Shown one piece after another: positions 43,025 to 52,428 of a stretch of DNA of 64,000 bases; the stretch's first letter is position 1; each line of letters begins with the position of its first letter. Both the position numbers and the translations under genes were made by a program. Origin of the DNA: Leptospira fletcheri (GTDB taxonomy: Bacteria > Spirochaetota > Leptospiria > Leptospirales > Leptospiraceae); NCBI RefSeq assembly GCF_004769195.1, contig NZ_RQET01000007.1, positions 62,001 to 126,000 of the forward strand, written 5' to 3'. The notes beneath the pieces were generated by a model. The model searched no databases. It was given only the letters and a program-made list of their open reading frames with translations, and was not told the origin of the DNA.

Positions 43025-44032
43025 ATGTGGGTCGCCGTCGACGGAATGAGCGGCGATTACGGTCCGGATCGGATCGTGGAAGGTGTCGTCGCAGCCGTTA
43101 ACGAAGACAAACGAAACGTCGTTCTTGTCGGCAAAGAGGAAGAAATCAGCGAAATTCTTCTGAAATACGAGTACGATCCCGAACGTATACGTATCGTTCA
43201 TGCCGGGGAAATCATAGAAATGAATGATTCCCCTTCGATCGCCGTAAGAGCGATGCAGGATTCTTCTGTGGTCCAATCGGCTCAACTAGTAGCGGACAAA
43301 ACTTGTGTAGGAATGTTTTCTCCGGGAAATACCGGGGCAACGATGGCGGCTTCTCTCCTGTATTTAGGAAGAATTCCCGGCGTTCTTAGACCTCCGATCG
43401 CCGCTCCGATTCCGAGAGAAAAAGGCCCCCCCGCTCTTTTGATCGATGCAGGCGCAAACGTGGATTGCAAACCGGAATATCTGGCACAGTTCGCGGTCAT
43501 GGGGGAAATCTATTCCAAAATGATTTTCGAGATCGAAAGACCCAAAGTAGGTCTGCTTTCCAACGGAGAAGAAGACAAGAAAGGAAATTCAGTCACCTTG
43601 AAAGCCTTCGAGTTATTGAGAAAGCTGCCGATCGAATTTGTCGGAAACGTGGAGGGCAGGGACCTATACGGCGGAGGGCGCGATGTGGACGTGGTGGTGT
43701 GCGACGGTTTTATCGGAAACATTGTCCTGAAGGCGACAGAGGGATTATCCAAATCCATCTTTAACGTTTTAAGAGAGAGCATCGCGCAGTCGAGTTTGGC
43801 GCAGACAGGCGCTCTTCTCCTGAAACCTACGTTCACCGCGATCAAGAAACGTTTGGATTATGCGGAATACGGGGGAGCCCTCCTGCTTGGGGTCGACGGA
43901 ATCTGCCTGATCGGGCATGGTTCCTCCAGTGCTCATGCGGTTCGCAGTGCGATCCGAGTCGTGACGGAGTGCGCAGAACGGAATGTTAACTGGAGAATTA
44001 CGGAAAGTATTAAGGAATATGGAATTGGGTAA
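43025..44032 (+). CDS. plsX: Phosphate acyltransferase PlsX
   Basis: 335 aa. The signature [18 protein letters not shown] is followed by [17 protein letters not shown] and [14 protein letters not shown]. It makes acyl-phosphate from acyl-ACP for phospholipid synthesis. The C-terminus ends at once in repeat copy B: the stop codon directly precedes the repeat hairpin. Confidence 0.94.
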   Translation: MWVAVDGMSGDYGPDRIVEGVVAAVNEDKRNVVLVGKEEEISEILLKYEYDPERIRIVHAGEIIEMNDSPSIAVRAMQDSSVVQSAQLVADKTCVGMFSPGNTGATMAASLLYLGRIPGVLRPPIAAPIPREKGPPALLIDAGANVDCKPEYLAQFAVMGEIYSKMIFEIERPKVGLLSNGEEDKKGNSVTLKAFELLRKLPIEFVGNVEGRDLYGGGRDVDVVVCDGFIGNIVLKATEGLSKSIFNVLRESIAQSSLAQTGALLLKPTFTAIKKRLDYAEYGGALLLGVDGICLIGHGSSSAHAVRSAIRVVTECAERNVNWRITESIKEYGIG

Positions 44033-44210
44033 GCCCCACCCTGCTTTGGGTGGGGGCCGGTGCGGTGGTACCCCAACGCGCATAACATACAATTTTTCTT
44101 ACGTAAAGTTCTTTTTGGAAAATTCTCTGTAGGAGTTCATACAGGTTCGGAATAGAAAAAGAAGTCGCCGAAAAGACGTTTTTCCGATAGGGACTTTGGG
44201 GGAATGGCCC
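44033..44210 (+). repeat. Interspersed repeat, copy B
   Basis: About 178 nt, directly after the plsX stop. Hairpin CCCCACCC/GGGTGGGG (44034-44055), the identical 20-nt core GGCCGGTGCGGTGGTACCCC (44055-44074), CTTACGTAAAGTTCTTTTTG, then CTGTAGGAGTTCATACAGG and GAAGTCGCCGAAAAGACG. Over most of its length it aligns with copy A. No coding frame is conserved between copies. Confidence 0.8.
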
Positions 44211-44348
44211 GCGAGCCCACCTCTCCCGCTCGAACCTGGGTGGGGGCCGTCTTCTCTCCCTTTGTACCACACTCTAACCCCAATCCTTCTAGCGCACTCG
44301 CCTCAATCACCGGTCGCGCTCACCCGACTCCTTCCCCCTTAAAACCCC
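44211..44348 (+). other. Partial second hairpin unit and GC-rich non-coding stretch
   Basis: CCCACC (44216-44221) and GGGTGGGGGCCG (44238-44249) repeat the order seen at the head of copy B, followed by GTACCAC near 44268, without the rest of the element. It may be a decayed tandem copy. The following C-rich sequence up to the fabG promoter shows no gene. Confidence 0.45.
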
Positions 44349-44376
44349 TTGACCCCTAGGAAGGTAAAAATAGGCT
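44349..44376 (+). promoter_or_regulatory. Candidate fabG promoter
   Basis: TTGACC and TAGGCT are separated by 16 nt, about 30 nt before the fabG ATG. The -35 box is good and the -10 box is weak. It lies downstream of repeat copy B, which suggests that fabG is not simply co-transcribed with plsX. Confidence 0.4.
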
Positions 44377-44406
44377 AACCGCAGAATCTGGTGAGGAAAG
44401 AAACCG

Positions 44407-45171
44407 ATGATTGATTTGAAAGGCAAAAACGCCATTATTACCGGGTCGGCACGCGGAATCGGAAAAGCTACTGCTTTAAAATTAGCACAGGCCGGTGCGA
44501 ACGTCGTAATTGCAGACTTGAACGAGGAGGCCAGTAAGGCTACGGCAGCGGAAATTGCCAAGGCGACTGGCGTGAAAGCGATCGGAATTTCCGTAAACGT
44601 GGCCAATGCGGATTCGGCTCATGCCGGAATCCAGGCGACTGTGGACGCTTTCGGTTCCGTGGACGTTCTCGTGAACAACGCAGGAATTACGAAAGACACT
44701 TTGTTACTTAGAATGAAACCGGAACAATGGGACGCAGTGATTGCGGTAAATTTGACCGGTACCTTCAACTGCACCCAAGCCGCCGTCAAATTCATGGCAA
44801 AAAATCCGAACGGAGGATCGATTATTAATCTTTCCTCGATTGCGGGTGTGAACGGAAACATTGGACAAACGAACTATTCCGCGTCCAAAGCGGGTGTAAT
44901 CGGTTTTACTAAAGCTGTGGCTTTGGAAATGGCTTCTCGTAAGGTCCGCTGCAACGCGATCGCACCGGGATTTATCCACACGGAAATGACGGATGCGATT
45001 CCTGAAAAATTACGTCTGGCGATGGTAGCGGCGATTCCTTTGAAAAGAGCGGGACAGCCCGAGGATATCGCGAATACGATCGCTTTCCTGGCTTCCGATC
45101 TAGCTTCTTTTATCACTGGTCAAGTGATAGAAGTGAACGGCGGTGGATTCTTGCCGGGAGTTCAAGCGTAA
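44407..45171 (+). CDS. fabG: 3-oxoacyl-ACP reductase
   Basis: 254 aa short-chain dehydrogenase. NADPH site TGSARGIGKATALKLAQ, NNAGITKD, catalytic Ser in NLSSIAGVNG and the Y-x-x-x-K in NYSASKAGVIGFTK; IAPGFIHTEMTD completes the FabG pattern. It reduces 3-ketoacyl-ACP in fatty-acid elongation. GAGG lies upstream of the ATG. The nearby acpP and plsX support the assignment over a generic SDR. Confidence 0.92.
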   Translation: MIDLKGKNAIITGSARGIGKATALKLAQAGANVVIADLNEEASKATAAEIAKATGVKAIGISVNVANADSAHAGIQATVDAFGSVDVLVNNAGITKDTLLLRMKPEQWDAVIAVNLTGTFNCTQAAVKFMAKNPNGGSIINLSSIAGVNGNIGQTNYSASKAGVIGFTKAVALEMASRKVRCNAIAPGFIHTEMTDAIPEKLRLAMVAAIPLKRAGQPEDIANTIAFLASDLASFITGQVIEVNGGGFLPGVQA

Positions 45172-45202
45172 TCGTTCGCACTCCCAAGTGATCCTTCACT
45201 AG

Positions 45203-45230
45203 AAAAGGCCCGATTTTTATCGGGCTTTTT
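45203..45230 (+). terminator. Rho-independent terminator after fabG
   Basis: GCCCGAT/ATCGGGC stem extended by A-T pairs (AAAAG...CTTTTT), four-base T loop, ending in TTTTT. It separates fabG from acpP. Confidence 0.85.
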
Positions 45231-45623
45231 CATGTTTATTTTGATTTAGGTCCGAACGCCGTTCGAATCTTTCGAAAGAAAGGCTCTTTTTCTCCTAGCG
45301 TTCGTTCGAAAGAGAAGCTGGGTCGCATAACTGGAAGGAATCTAAAGTTGAATTCTTCTCTTTTTTTTGCGCCGGAAAGTTACAATTCTGGAATAAAAAA
45401 ACTTACTGATCTCATAAAAGAAAAACTGATTCAATGCGACTTTTCACTTACGAAAAATTTTCTTCGGTTTTTTCTTTTCTAATAGGTTTTTTTCCGAATC
45501 TCGCCCGTTAACGCTTGCCAAAACTTTCCGGATAAAAATGTTTAAAAATCGGTGGATGAATTCATCCCCGATTCTAAACCTAACTAAAACTTACATACCA
45601 CTTCGCTGGTACGGAGGAAACAA
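45231..45623 (+). promoter_or_regulatory. A/T-rich acpP upstream region with a perfect 14-bp palindrome
   Basis: Nearly 400 nt without a gene, clearly richer in A/T than the surroundings, with several T runs. A perfect palindrome GGATGAATTCATCC lies at 45554-45567, about 55 nt before the acpP ATG. It could be an operator or a small hairpin in the leader. TTGCCA near 45514 followed by TAAAAATGTTT is a possible promoter. GGAGG precedes the ATG at 45624. Confidence 0.5.
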
Positions 45624-45857
45624 ATGGCAGATTTCGAAAAGATAAAGTCCATCATAGTTGAGCAACTCGGAGTCGACGAATCCGAAGTTACTCCTGAAGC
45701 GCACTTCATCGACGACCTTGGAGCAGACTCCCTTGACACCGTTGAGCTAGTAATGGCTCTCGAAGAGGAGTTCGGTGTTGAAATTTCCGACGAGGATGCT
45801 GAAAAGATCCAAACCGTCGGAGACGTTATCAAATTCATCGACGCTCTTAAGTCCTAA
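45624..45857 (+). CDS. acpP: Acyl carrier protein
   Basis: 77 aa, acidic four-helix carrier. The phosphopantetheine Ser lies in the canonical [20 protein letters not shown]. It holds growing acyl chains in fatty-acid synthesis. The long A/T-rich leader with its own signals suggests strong independent expression. Confidence 0.97.
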   Translation: MADFEKIKSIIVEQLGVDESEVTPEAHFIDDLGADSLDTVELVMALEEEFGVEISDEDAEKIQTVGDVIKFIDALKS

Positions 45858-45870
45858 TTAGACTGGATTT

Positions 45871-45894
45871 CCGGGTTCTTTTAGGGGAACTCGG
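45871..45894 (+). terminator. Hairpin between acpP and rnc
   Basis: CCGGGTTC pairs with GAACTCGG (8 bp, one G-T pair, eight-base loop) and is followed by a pyrimidine-rich stretch (AACTCTCTTTTCTTACTTC). It is probably a partial terminator that lowers read-through from highly expressed acpP into rnc. Confidence 0.5.
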
Positions 45895-45928
45895 AACTCT
45901 CTTTTCTTACTTCTTTTATCAAAATCCT

Positions 45929-46669
45929 TTGATAAAAAAAAATCCCCTCCAAGCAAACGAATCTAAGAAAGCCGTAAGGCCGAAAGACCTTAAAATATTA
46001 ACCGAATCGCTCGGGATTCGCTTTAAGAAAATCGAACTTTTAGAACTGGCTTTCGTACACAGTTCCTACCAAAACGAACACTCCGAGTTCGAAGAGGACA
46101 ACGAAAGATTGGAATTTTTGGGCGATTCCGTTTTAGGTTTGGTTGTGGCAAGATACCTCTACGGTAAATATCCGAAGGCGAGCGAAGGAGAACTTTCACG
46201 CCTAAAGTCGAAACTCGTATCGACGGCCGTACTCAATTCGATCAGCGATCAACTCGGACTCAGTGCTTATGTTCTTCTCGGCCGCGGAGAGGGAAGCGGC
46301 TCCGGTCAAAAGAAATTAGGAGCGAACCTGTTCGAAGCTTTGATAGGCGCTGTCTTTCTGGACCAAGGAATGGAAGCCGCGGAAAAGATCATTCTCAAGA
46401 ATCTGATCGAATTCGCGGAGAATTCGGAAAAACTGGAATCGGTTAAGGATTTTAAAACCCTTTTGCAGGAAGTTTGCCAGAGAAAATTCAAGACACTTCC
46501 CACATACCGCTTGCTTCGGGAATCCGGTCCGGACCATGCGAAAACCTTCCAAGTTTCGGTTAAAATCAGGGATAAGTATGAAACCGAAGGTGTCGGAAAA
46601 AATAAGAAGTTTGCCGAACAGGATGCCGCCCGGAATATGCTACGTATTCTAGGTATCAAGAACGGATAG
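45929..46669 (+). CDS. rnc: Ribonuclease III
   Basis: 246 aa, TTG start. The catalytic signature [20 protein letters not shown] and the later acidic residues ([15 protein letters not shown]) are intact, with a C-terminal double-stranded RNA-binding domain ([20 protein letters not shown]). Cleaves dsRNA, including rRNA precursors. The acpP-rnc order is common in bacteria. Confidence 0.95.
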   Translation: MIKKNPLQANESKKAVRPKDLKILTESLGIRFKKIELLELAFVHSSYQNEHSEFEEDNERLEFLGDSVLGLVVARYLYGKYPKASEGELSRLKSKLVSTAVLNSISDQLGLSAYVLLGRGEGSGSGQKKLGANLFEALIGAVFLDQGMEAAEKIILKNLIEFAENSEKLESVKDFKTLLQEVCQRKFKTLPTYRLLRESGPDHAKTFQVSVKIRDKYETEGVGKNKKFAEQDAARNMLRILGIKNG

Positions 46670-46678
46670 CGAATTTGA

Positions 46679-47140
46679 ATGGAATTTTTCTTTAAGAAAA
46701 AAGGACTTCGTGTTCGGGTTGCGGCCCTGATTCGGAACCGAAAAGGCGAAATTCTACTCTTGCAACAAAGAAAGAAGGACTCCTATTATTGGTTATTGCC
46801 CGGAGGAGGAATCGAATTCGGCGAAAACGCGGAAGACGCCCTCCGCAGAGAGCTAAAGGAAGAACTATCTCTGGACGTAACTTCTGCTTCTTTTCTATTC
46901 TTGAACGAATCCATAGATCCGAAAGGGAACCGTCATCTGATACAATTGGTGTTCTTAACGAACGTAAGAAAGCAGGACCCGGAAATGAATCTGAAGGAAA
47001 AAGCGATCACCGGATTCGGATATTTTCCGATCGCAGCCATCAAGGAGATGGACATACGGCCGGATATAAAATCCTATCTTTCCGCGGGAAAATTCAAACC
47101 TTCTCCCTATCTGAAAAGCCAATGGGTGTACGATAAATGA
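46679..47140 (+). CDS. NUDIX hydrolase
   Basis: 153 aa. The Nudix box G-x5-E-x7-R-E-x2-E-E is complete (GGIEFGENAEDALRRELKEE). Such enzymes cleave nucleoside diphosphates linked to another group; the substrate here is unknown. The C-terminal extension ends LKSQWVYDK. It is followed by aroB with a 4-nt overlap (ATGA). Confidence 0.9.
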   Translation: MEFFFKKKGLRVRVAALIRNRKGEILLLQQRKKDSYYWLLPGGGIEFGENAEDALRRELKEELSLDVTSASFLFLNESIDPKGNRHLIQLVFLTNVRKQDPEMNLKEKAITGFGYFPIAAIKEMDIRPDIKSYLSAGKFKPSPYLKSQWVYDK

Positions 47141-48228
47141 ATCCGATCCGGGAAATAAAAGTAAACACCGTATCCAAAGAATATTCAGTAATCTTAAATC
47201 AAGATTTTCAAGGTTTGAAGGAAGTCGTGGAATCCGTCCGGGATATATCCTCGATTTTTATCCTAACCGAAAAGAAATTGTCGAAATTGTTTTCCGGACA
47301 ATACGCGTCCGAGTTGAAAGGTCTGGAACAACAGGTTCACGAGATCCATATCCGTAGCGGAGAAAAAAACAAACATATAGGTCGTACCGCGGAAGTCTAT
47401 AACCGTCTGATTCGGTTGGGTGCGGATCGCAAGAGTCTGATCCTCGCCCTCGGCGGCGGAGTCGTCGGTGATTTTGCCGGATTTATCGCTTCTACTTTTT
47501 TGCGAGGAATCAGATTCGCGCAGATCCCGACGACACTATTGGCCTGCGTGGATTCTTCCGTGGGCGGAAAGGTGGCAGTAAACGCGGATCTGGGCAAGAA
47601 TATGATCGGTTCCTTCTACCAGCCTGAGTTCGTATTCGCACCTTTATCCACACTCGCAAGTCTTCCAAGAAAGGAATGGCGTTGTGGAATGGCGGAGATC
47701 GTGAAACATTCCATTTTGGAAGGTGGGGAATATTTCGAGAAAATCGAATCGCATGGATCGGAGATTTACGACCAACGATCGGATGTGCTTCACGATTTCA
47801 TCGCGGAATCGGTACGTTTCAAAGCCAAAATCGTCGGTCAGGATGAAAGGGAGGCGGGACTCCGGAAAACCTTAAATCTGGGACATACTACCGCGCATGC
47901 GATCGAGTCCCTGACGAAATATCGCAAGTATTCTCACGGAGAAGCCGTCTCGATCGGACTCGTTACTGCTGCGATTCTTTCTTCCGAAAAAGAAGGACTC
48001 GATCCGGACTTCATCGATTCTTTGAGAGAAATCCTGAAAAAATACGATTTGCCTTATCAGGACGACAGCAAATCGAAGGAGGTCGCGCAGCACGCGCTTC
48101 ACGACAAGAAAAATGTAGGTTCTTCCGTGCGTTTCGTGTTATTGAGATCGTTGGGAAACGCGGTCTGGGACGTCCCTGTATCTTTAGAGGAAATTGCGGA
48201 CGTTTTTAGACGTCAAAAGCGGCTTTAA
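47137..48228 (+). CDS. aroB: 3-dehydroquinate synthase
   Basis: 363 aa. NAD-binding region with SLILALGGGVVGDFAGFIAS, TTLLACVDSSVGGKVAVN, and metal ligands in GMAEIVKHSIL and LNLGHTTAHAIE. Second step of the shikimate pathway. It lies 10 kb from aroA-pheA-tyrA, so the pathway is only partly clustered. Confidence 0.95.
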   Translation: MNPIREIKVNTVSKEYSVILNQDFQGLKEVVESVRDISSIFILTEKKLSKLFSGQYASELKGLEQQVHEIHIRSGEKNKHIGRTAEVYNRLIRLGADRKSLILALGGGVVGDFAGFIASTFLRGIRFAQIPTTLLACVDSSVGGKVAVNADLGKNMIGSFYQPEFVFAPLSTLASLPRKEWRCGMAEIVKHSILEGGEYFEKIESHGSEIYDQRSDVLHDFIAESVRFKAKIVGQDEREAGLRKTLNLGHTTAHAIESLTKYRKYSHGEAVSIGLVTAAILSSEKEGLDPDFIDSLREILKKYDLPYQDDSKSKEVAQHALHDKKNVGSSVRFVLLRSLGNAVWDVPVSLEEIADVFRRQKRL

Positions 48229-48254
48229 AAGCCGGAACCTCGCCAGGAATAGCC

Positions 48255-48284
48255 TTGATTGTAGGAAGGCGGACCGGTTAGATT
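48255..48284 (+). promoter_or_regulatory. Candidate promoter of the MscS-like gene
   Basis: TTGATT and TAGATT with an 18-nt spacer, 14 nt before the ATG at 48299. It lies in the 70-nt gap after aroB. No Shine-Dalgarno sequence is obvious in the short leader. Confidence 0.35.
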
Positions 48285-48298
48285 GTTCCTTCTGACCT

Positions 48299-49168
48299 AT
48301 GCTGGAAATAGTAGAATTATTAAATCCCTTATACCTGCTCGGTTTAAAAGAAAGGTCCTTTACCCAGGATTTCGTTCTTGTAATCTATTTCATTCTTTCG
48401 CTTATCGTAATATACAAAAGTTTCATTTTTTTATTGGATCGCCTGATCCCTCCGGCAGACACTTCCACACAGTACAATAGGAGAAGACTGACCCGGATCT
48501 CCTTCGTCTTAGTCGGCGTGATTTCCCTGCTACCCGTCGTTTTTTCGGGACTTTCCTATCTTCCTACCGTTATGGGGTTGGCCGGGGCCGGTATCGTGAT
48601 CTCCCTCAAGGATGTAACGTTGAATTATGTGGGCTGGTTTCTCATCCATGGAAGCAACGGTTTCGAAGTCGGGGACAGGATAGAAATCGAAGGGGTTAAA
48701 GGAGACGTGGTCAATATAGGGATCAACCGATTTACGCTCATGGAAGTGAGTATAGATCCCAAATCCGAGCAATCGACCAACCGTTTGATACACCTTCCGA
48801 ACCATTCCGTGATTCTGAATAAAGTATACGTAATCAAGGAAAGAATGGGATTTGTTTGGGATGAGTTCAAGGTTAAGATTCCTCATTCCGCGGATTGGAA
48901 AAGGGCCGAGGAGATCCTGAATTCCATTATAAAAAACGAATCCGTGATCGATAGGCCTCAGATCGACTATACCGCCCGAGAACTCTCCAAGAACTATCTG
49001 GTCCGCCTCGGAATCACCACACCGATCGTTTACATTCTTACCGAAGAAGGCGGTGTCCTTTTTTCGCTAAGATACCTAACTCATATCAAGGAAAAGAGAA
49101 ACCAAAGAGCGAATATCTCCAAGGTAATACTGAAGGAATTCGACGAAGCTCGGATTCCTTTATTATGA
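48299..49168 (+). CDS. MscS family mechanosensitive channel
   Basis: 289 aa. Three N-terminal membrane segments are followed by the pore helix and its hinge (GLAGAGIVISLKDVTLNYVG), then the beta domain (GDRIEIEGVKGDVVNIGINR) and the C-terminal domain. Opens under membrane tension to release solutes. Monocistronic; it converges with pyk with only 4 nt between stops. Confidence 0.9.
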   Translation: MLEIVELLNPLYLLGLKERSFTQDFVLVIYFILSLIVIYKSFIFLLDRLIPPADTSTQYNRRRLTRISFVLVGVISLLPVVFSGLSYLPTVMGLAGAGIVISLKDVTLNYVGWFLIHGSNGFEVGDRIEIEGVKGDVVNIGINRFTLMEVSIDPKSEQSTNRLIHLPNHSVILNKVYVIKERMGFVWDEFKVKIPHSADWKRAEEILNSIIKNESVIDRPQIDYTARELSKNYLVRLGITTPIVYILTEEGGVLFSLRYLTHIKEKRNQRANISKVILKEFDEARIPLL

Positions 49169-49172
49169 AAGT

Positions 49173-50597
49173 TTATTTTATCCTGTAGATCTGTAGAAAA
49201 TCCACGGACTTCGCCTGTCCTCCGGGGGCGCCCGATAAAATCACGATGATGTCTCCGGTTGTAAGCGTTTGATCCTCGGCAAGTTTCGTTTCCATGTAGC
49301 GTATCATATCCTGAAACGTGTCCATAAAAGGCATTACGTAAGGCTGGACTCCCCGATACAATTTCATCTTTCTCGCGGTCGCAAGGTAAGGTGTAAAGGA
49401 AAGGATCGGTACCTTGGGTCTCATTTCGGAAGTGATTAACGCGGAGTAACCGCTTCTTGTAAAATTGACGATGGCTCGCGCTCCTATGTCGTGGGCGATT
49501 TCCCTCGCTGCAGAACCGAGGGCCGCTCTTTCCACTTCCAATTCCGATTTTTTGAGATTCCAATGGATTTCGTAGATCCGATCTATATTTTCCGTTTCTC
49601 TTAATATTTTCGCCATCATCTCCGCGGATTCCACCGGATACTTTCCGCTCGCGGATTCCCCCGAAAGCATCACTGCATCGGTCCCGTCCATGACCGCGTT
49701 CGCGACGTCGCTCGCTTCGGCTCGGGTTGGTCTGGGGTTTTCTACCATGGATTCGAGCATTTGCGTCGCAGTGATCACAGGCTTTCCCGCTCGATTGGCC
49801 TTAAAAATCAGTTCCTTTTGGAGTACGGGAACTTTTTCCGTTTCGACTTCCACCCCCAGATCTCCTCGAGCGATCATGATTCCGTCTGCGGATTCTATGA
49901 TTTCGTCGATATTCCGGATCGCTTCCGGGCGTTCGATCTTTGCGATCAATCCTATCTGCGATCCTCGCATCATCTCTCGGGCAAGTTCCAAGTCGCTCGC
50001 GCGACGGACGAAACTCAATGCGACGTAATCCACTCCTAAGGTTAATGCGAATTTCAGATCGGATAGATCCTTTTCGGAAAGGGCAGGAGCGGAGATTGGA
50101 GTTCCGGGGAGGTTGATTCCTTTGTTACTTTTTAATATTCCTCCGATCAAAATCCTTAAAACCGCTTCCTTTTCTGTTTTGGAATCCACCTCTAACAGCA
50201 ATTTACCGTCGTCGATAAGAAGTTTGTCGCCAGTTCTTAGGTCTTCGATTAAAGTGGGAAAGGTAGTGCCGATCGCTTCCGAATCGCCTAGGTAATCGGG
50301 ATCCGCAAGAAGTCGTATCGTTTTGCCCTTTTCGAGTTCGATTTGGGGAATGCGAAGTTTTCCGGTTCGGATTTTTGGCCCTTGTAGGTCGGCGATGATT
50401 CCTAGGGGAGTTCCGGATTCGGATTCGCATTTACGTAATTTTTCAAAGACTCTTTTGTGATCTTCATGGGTGCCGTGTGAAAAATTCATCCGCGCGATGT
50501 CCATTCCCGCCCTTAAAAGAGCGGTGATGATCGACTCTTCCGAGGAGGATGGACCTATGGTACAGACGATTTTTGTTTTCTTTTCAGGACTAAACAT
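49173..50597 (-). CDS. pyk: Pyruvate kinase
   Basis: 474 aa. TKIVCTIGPSSSEESI, ARMNFSHGTHEDH, and the catalytic IMIARGDLGVE with MLESMVENPRPTRAEASDVA, shortened here to the hallmark MVENPRPTRAE. Converts PEP and ADP to pyruvate and ATP. GGAGG lies 9 nt before the ATG and is part of a palindrome shared with the divergent gene. Confidence 0.96.
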   Translation of the reverse strand: MFSPEKKTKIVCTIGPSSSEESIITALLRAGMDIARMNFSHGTHEDHKRVFEKLRKCESESGTPLGIIADLQGPKIRTGKLRIPQIELEKGKTIRLLADPDYLGDSEAIGTTFPTLIEDLRTGDKLLIDDGKLLLEVDSKTEKEAVLRILIGGILKSNKGINLPGTPISAPALSEKDLSDLKFALTLGVDYVALSFVRRASDLELAREMMRGSQIGLIAKIERPEAIRNIDEIIESADGIMIARGDLGVEVETEKVPVLQKELIFKANRAGKPVITATQMLESMVENPRPTRAEASDVANAVMDGTDAVMLSGESASGKYPVESAEMMAKILRETENIDRIYEIHWNLKKSELEVERAALGSAAREIAHDIGARAIVNFTRSGYSALITSEMRPKVPILSFTPYLATARKMKLYRGVQPYVMPFMDTFQDMIRYMETKLAEDQTLTTGDIIVILSGAPGGQAKSVDFLQIYRIK

Positions 50598-50602
50598 GAA
50601 TT

Positions 50603-50611
50603 GGAGCCTCC
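50603..50611. promoter_or_regulatory. Palindromic Shine-Dalgarno shared by divergent pyk and HDAC-like genes
   Basis: GGAGCCTCC reads GGAG on the plus strand, 8 nt before the ATG at 50615, and GGAGG on the minus strand, 9 nt before the pyk ATG at 50597. The two start codons are only 17 nt apart, so each promoter must lie inside or beyond the opposite gene's 5' end. Confidence 0.55.
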
Positions 50612-50614
50612 GGG

Positions 50615-51607
50615 ATGTTGGACGTATATAAGACCGCGATTTCGTTCTTTACGGGGCAAAACGAAAGGGTAAGCTTGGGAAAAAAAAGGCACGCTCCTTT
50701 GCGACAGAAGTTAGATCGGATCGCTCTTGTTTACCATCCGGAATATAATATGGACTTGGGCGCGCATGTGTTTCCCGCACGCAAGTACGGGATGATATAT
50801 AACCAAGTCAAGGAAGATTCTAGGCTTTCGACTCTTCCTGCATTGCAACCTTCGCCGGTCGGACCTGAGGAATTGTCCTTGGTCCATACTCCCGAATTTC
50901 TCTCCGACTTCATGAATCTTCGTTATACGGACAGGACCATGTATTCCGAATTGCCTCTGAACCGGGAAATCGTACGCAGTTTCTGCCTTGGGGTAGGAGG
51001 AACCATTCTCGCCACCGAGACGACCGAGAACTACAAATACGTGTATCATATAGGCGGCGGCTTTCACCATAGTATGCCGGACCGTGCGGAAGGTTTTTGT
51101 TATCTGAACGACGCGGCGGTCGCCACCAAATTATATCTCCAAAAACATCCCGATCGCAAAGTGCTGTACGTCGATTTGGACCTACACCAAGGAAATGGAA
51201 ACGCGAAAGTCTTCAAGGGGGATCCTTCTGTCTGGACTTTTTCCATGCACCAAGAGCATTTGTACCCGAAAAAGGAGCAGTCCAGTTTGGATGTGCCCTT
51301 GGAAAACGGTACGAACGATAAGACATATTTGAAAGCGCTGGAAACCGGATTGGCTCAAACAAGAGCCAATTTCAAGCCGGATCTGATCTATTATTTCGCG
51401 GGCGCGGATCCTTTTGAGGACGATTCTTTGGGGGATCTAAAATTGACCTTCGACGGATTGAAAAGAAGAGATAAGATGGTCAAAGAATTTGCCGATTCTT
51501 TGGATGTGCCCGTGGTCGTGTTGCCTGCCGGCGGATATGCCAGAAATTTTCACGATACGGTCAGGATTCATTTCAATACGATACGAGTGTTTGCGTCGCT
51601 GATTTAA
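50615..51607 (+). CDS. Histone deacetylase-family (acetoin utilisation-like) deacetylase
   Basis: 330 aa. The zinc-deacetylase pattern is complete: HIGGGFHHSMPDRAEGFCYL, metal ligands Asp and His in DLDLHQGNG, and the third ligand in FAGADPFEDDSLG. Bacterial relatives remove acetyl groups from proteins or polyamines. The first 35 residues precede the fold, so a TTG at 50675 is an alternative start. First of three tightly spaced genes. Confidence 0.88.
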   Translation: MLDVYKTAISFFTGQNERVSLGKKRHAPLRQKLDRIALVYHPEYNMDLGAHVFPARKYGMIYNQVKEDSRLSTLPALQPSPVGPEELSLVHTPEFLSDFMNLRYTDRTMYSELPLNREIVRSFCLGVGGTILATETTENYKYVYHIGGGFHHSMPDRAEGFCYLNDAAVATKLYLQKHPDRKVLYVDLDLHQGNGNAKVFKGDPSVWTFSMHQEHLYPKKEQSSLDVPLENGTNDKTYLKALETGLAQTRANFKPDLIYYFAGADPFEDDSLGDLKLTFDGLKRRDKMVKEFADSLDVPVVVLPAGGYARNFHDTVRIHFNTIRVFASLI

Positions 51608-51609
51608 GA

Positions 51610-52428
51610 ATGAGCATTTTTTCCAATTCCGACAAATCCGGCAACGGACAAAATTATATAGACCCGGACGCTCTCGGTTTAATCGACATCAATCGAGAGT
51701 TTAAAACGCACTTAGGGATCGAGGATACCTTATTCAACCGCTTCTCGAAGGAGGACGTAAACGATCTCCTGGTACAAAGCGGGATGTTCGAGATGTTGGC
51801 GTTGCGCGGATTTTACGAGACGAAATTGGAGATCCAAGGGATTTCGGAAGTGGATAACCGGATCTTCATTAAAACTCCGAACGGGGCCGTTTTAGTTCAC
51901 ATGAGGCTGAAATTTTCGGACTTCAGTTTCAAAAAAATCGGGGAATCCTTCCCGATGATCTACATAGACTGGCTATTAAGTCAGAACGTTCGTCTCGGAA
52001 AATTGAAGGAAAAAAAAAGATTATTCGAAGGCCAAGAATATCCGGGATTGAACGTGATGAATGAGATTACGATTTTTATCCGTCTATTGGCTAGTAAAAT
52101 CGGTGCCGCGGGGGCCTTTAATATTCCGGAATACTTTCATGACGCAGTCCTTTTCCATAAGAATTTTCGATTTTTAAGTCCTGAAAAAGAGGGCGAATTT
52201 AGGGCACTTTTGCGTTCTTTCCGAAAGGAAAATCTCCGCTCCCTTTCCGGGGCAATTCATTCCGGACAGGTAGTCGAGGCGGAAACCTCGAAAGTATACA
52301 ACTGGACCTATGGCGAAATGGTCTCTTGTATAAATAACTATTTGGAAAAATCCTTGTTCGACCACGAATACAATTCTACCGTTGCAAAAATTTCCAACAC
52401 GAAGGAATTCTCCAGGATCAAAAAATGA
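51610..52428 (+). CDS. Conserved-looking protein of unknown function
   Basis: 272 aa, no signal peptide or membrane helix, so probably cytoplasmic. I do not recognise a domain. The N-terminal part is mixed alpha/beta (KLEIQGISEVDNRIFIKTPN), the C-terminal half mainly helical. It begins 2 nt after the deacetylase stop and overlaps the response-regulator gene by 4 nt, so it should work with them. Confidence 0.6.
   Translation: MSIFSNSDKSGNGQNYIDPDALGLIDINREFKTHLGIEDTLFNRFSKEDVNDLLVQSGMFEMLALRGFYETKLEIQGISEVDNRIFIKTPNGAVLVHMRLKFSDFSFKKIGESFPMIYIDWLLSQNVRLGKLKEKKRLFEGQEYPGLNVMNEITIFIRLLASKIGAAGAFNIPEYFHDAVLFHKNFRFLSPEKEGEFRALLRSFRKENLRSLSGAIHSGQVVEAETSKVYNWTYGEMVSCINNYLEKSLFDHEYNSTVAKISNTKEFSRIKK

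Noticed and set aside
44033..44210. Insertion sequence
   Set aside because: The repeat has no transposase and no clear terminal inverted repeats; kept only as an unclassified repeat.
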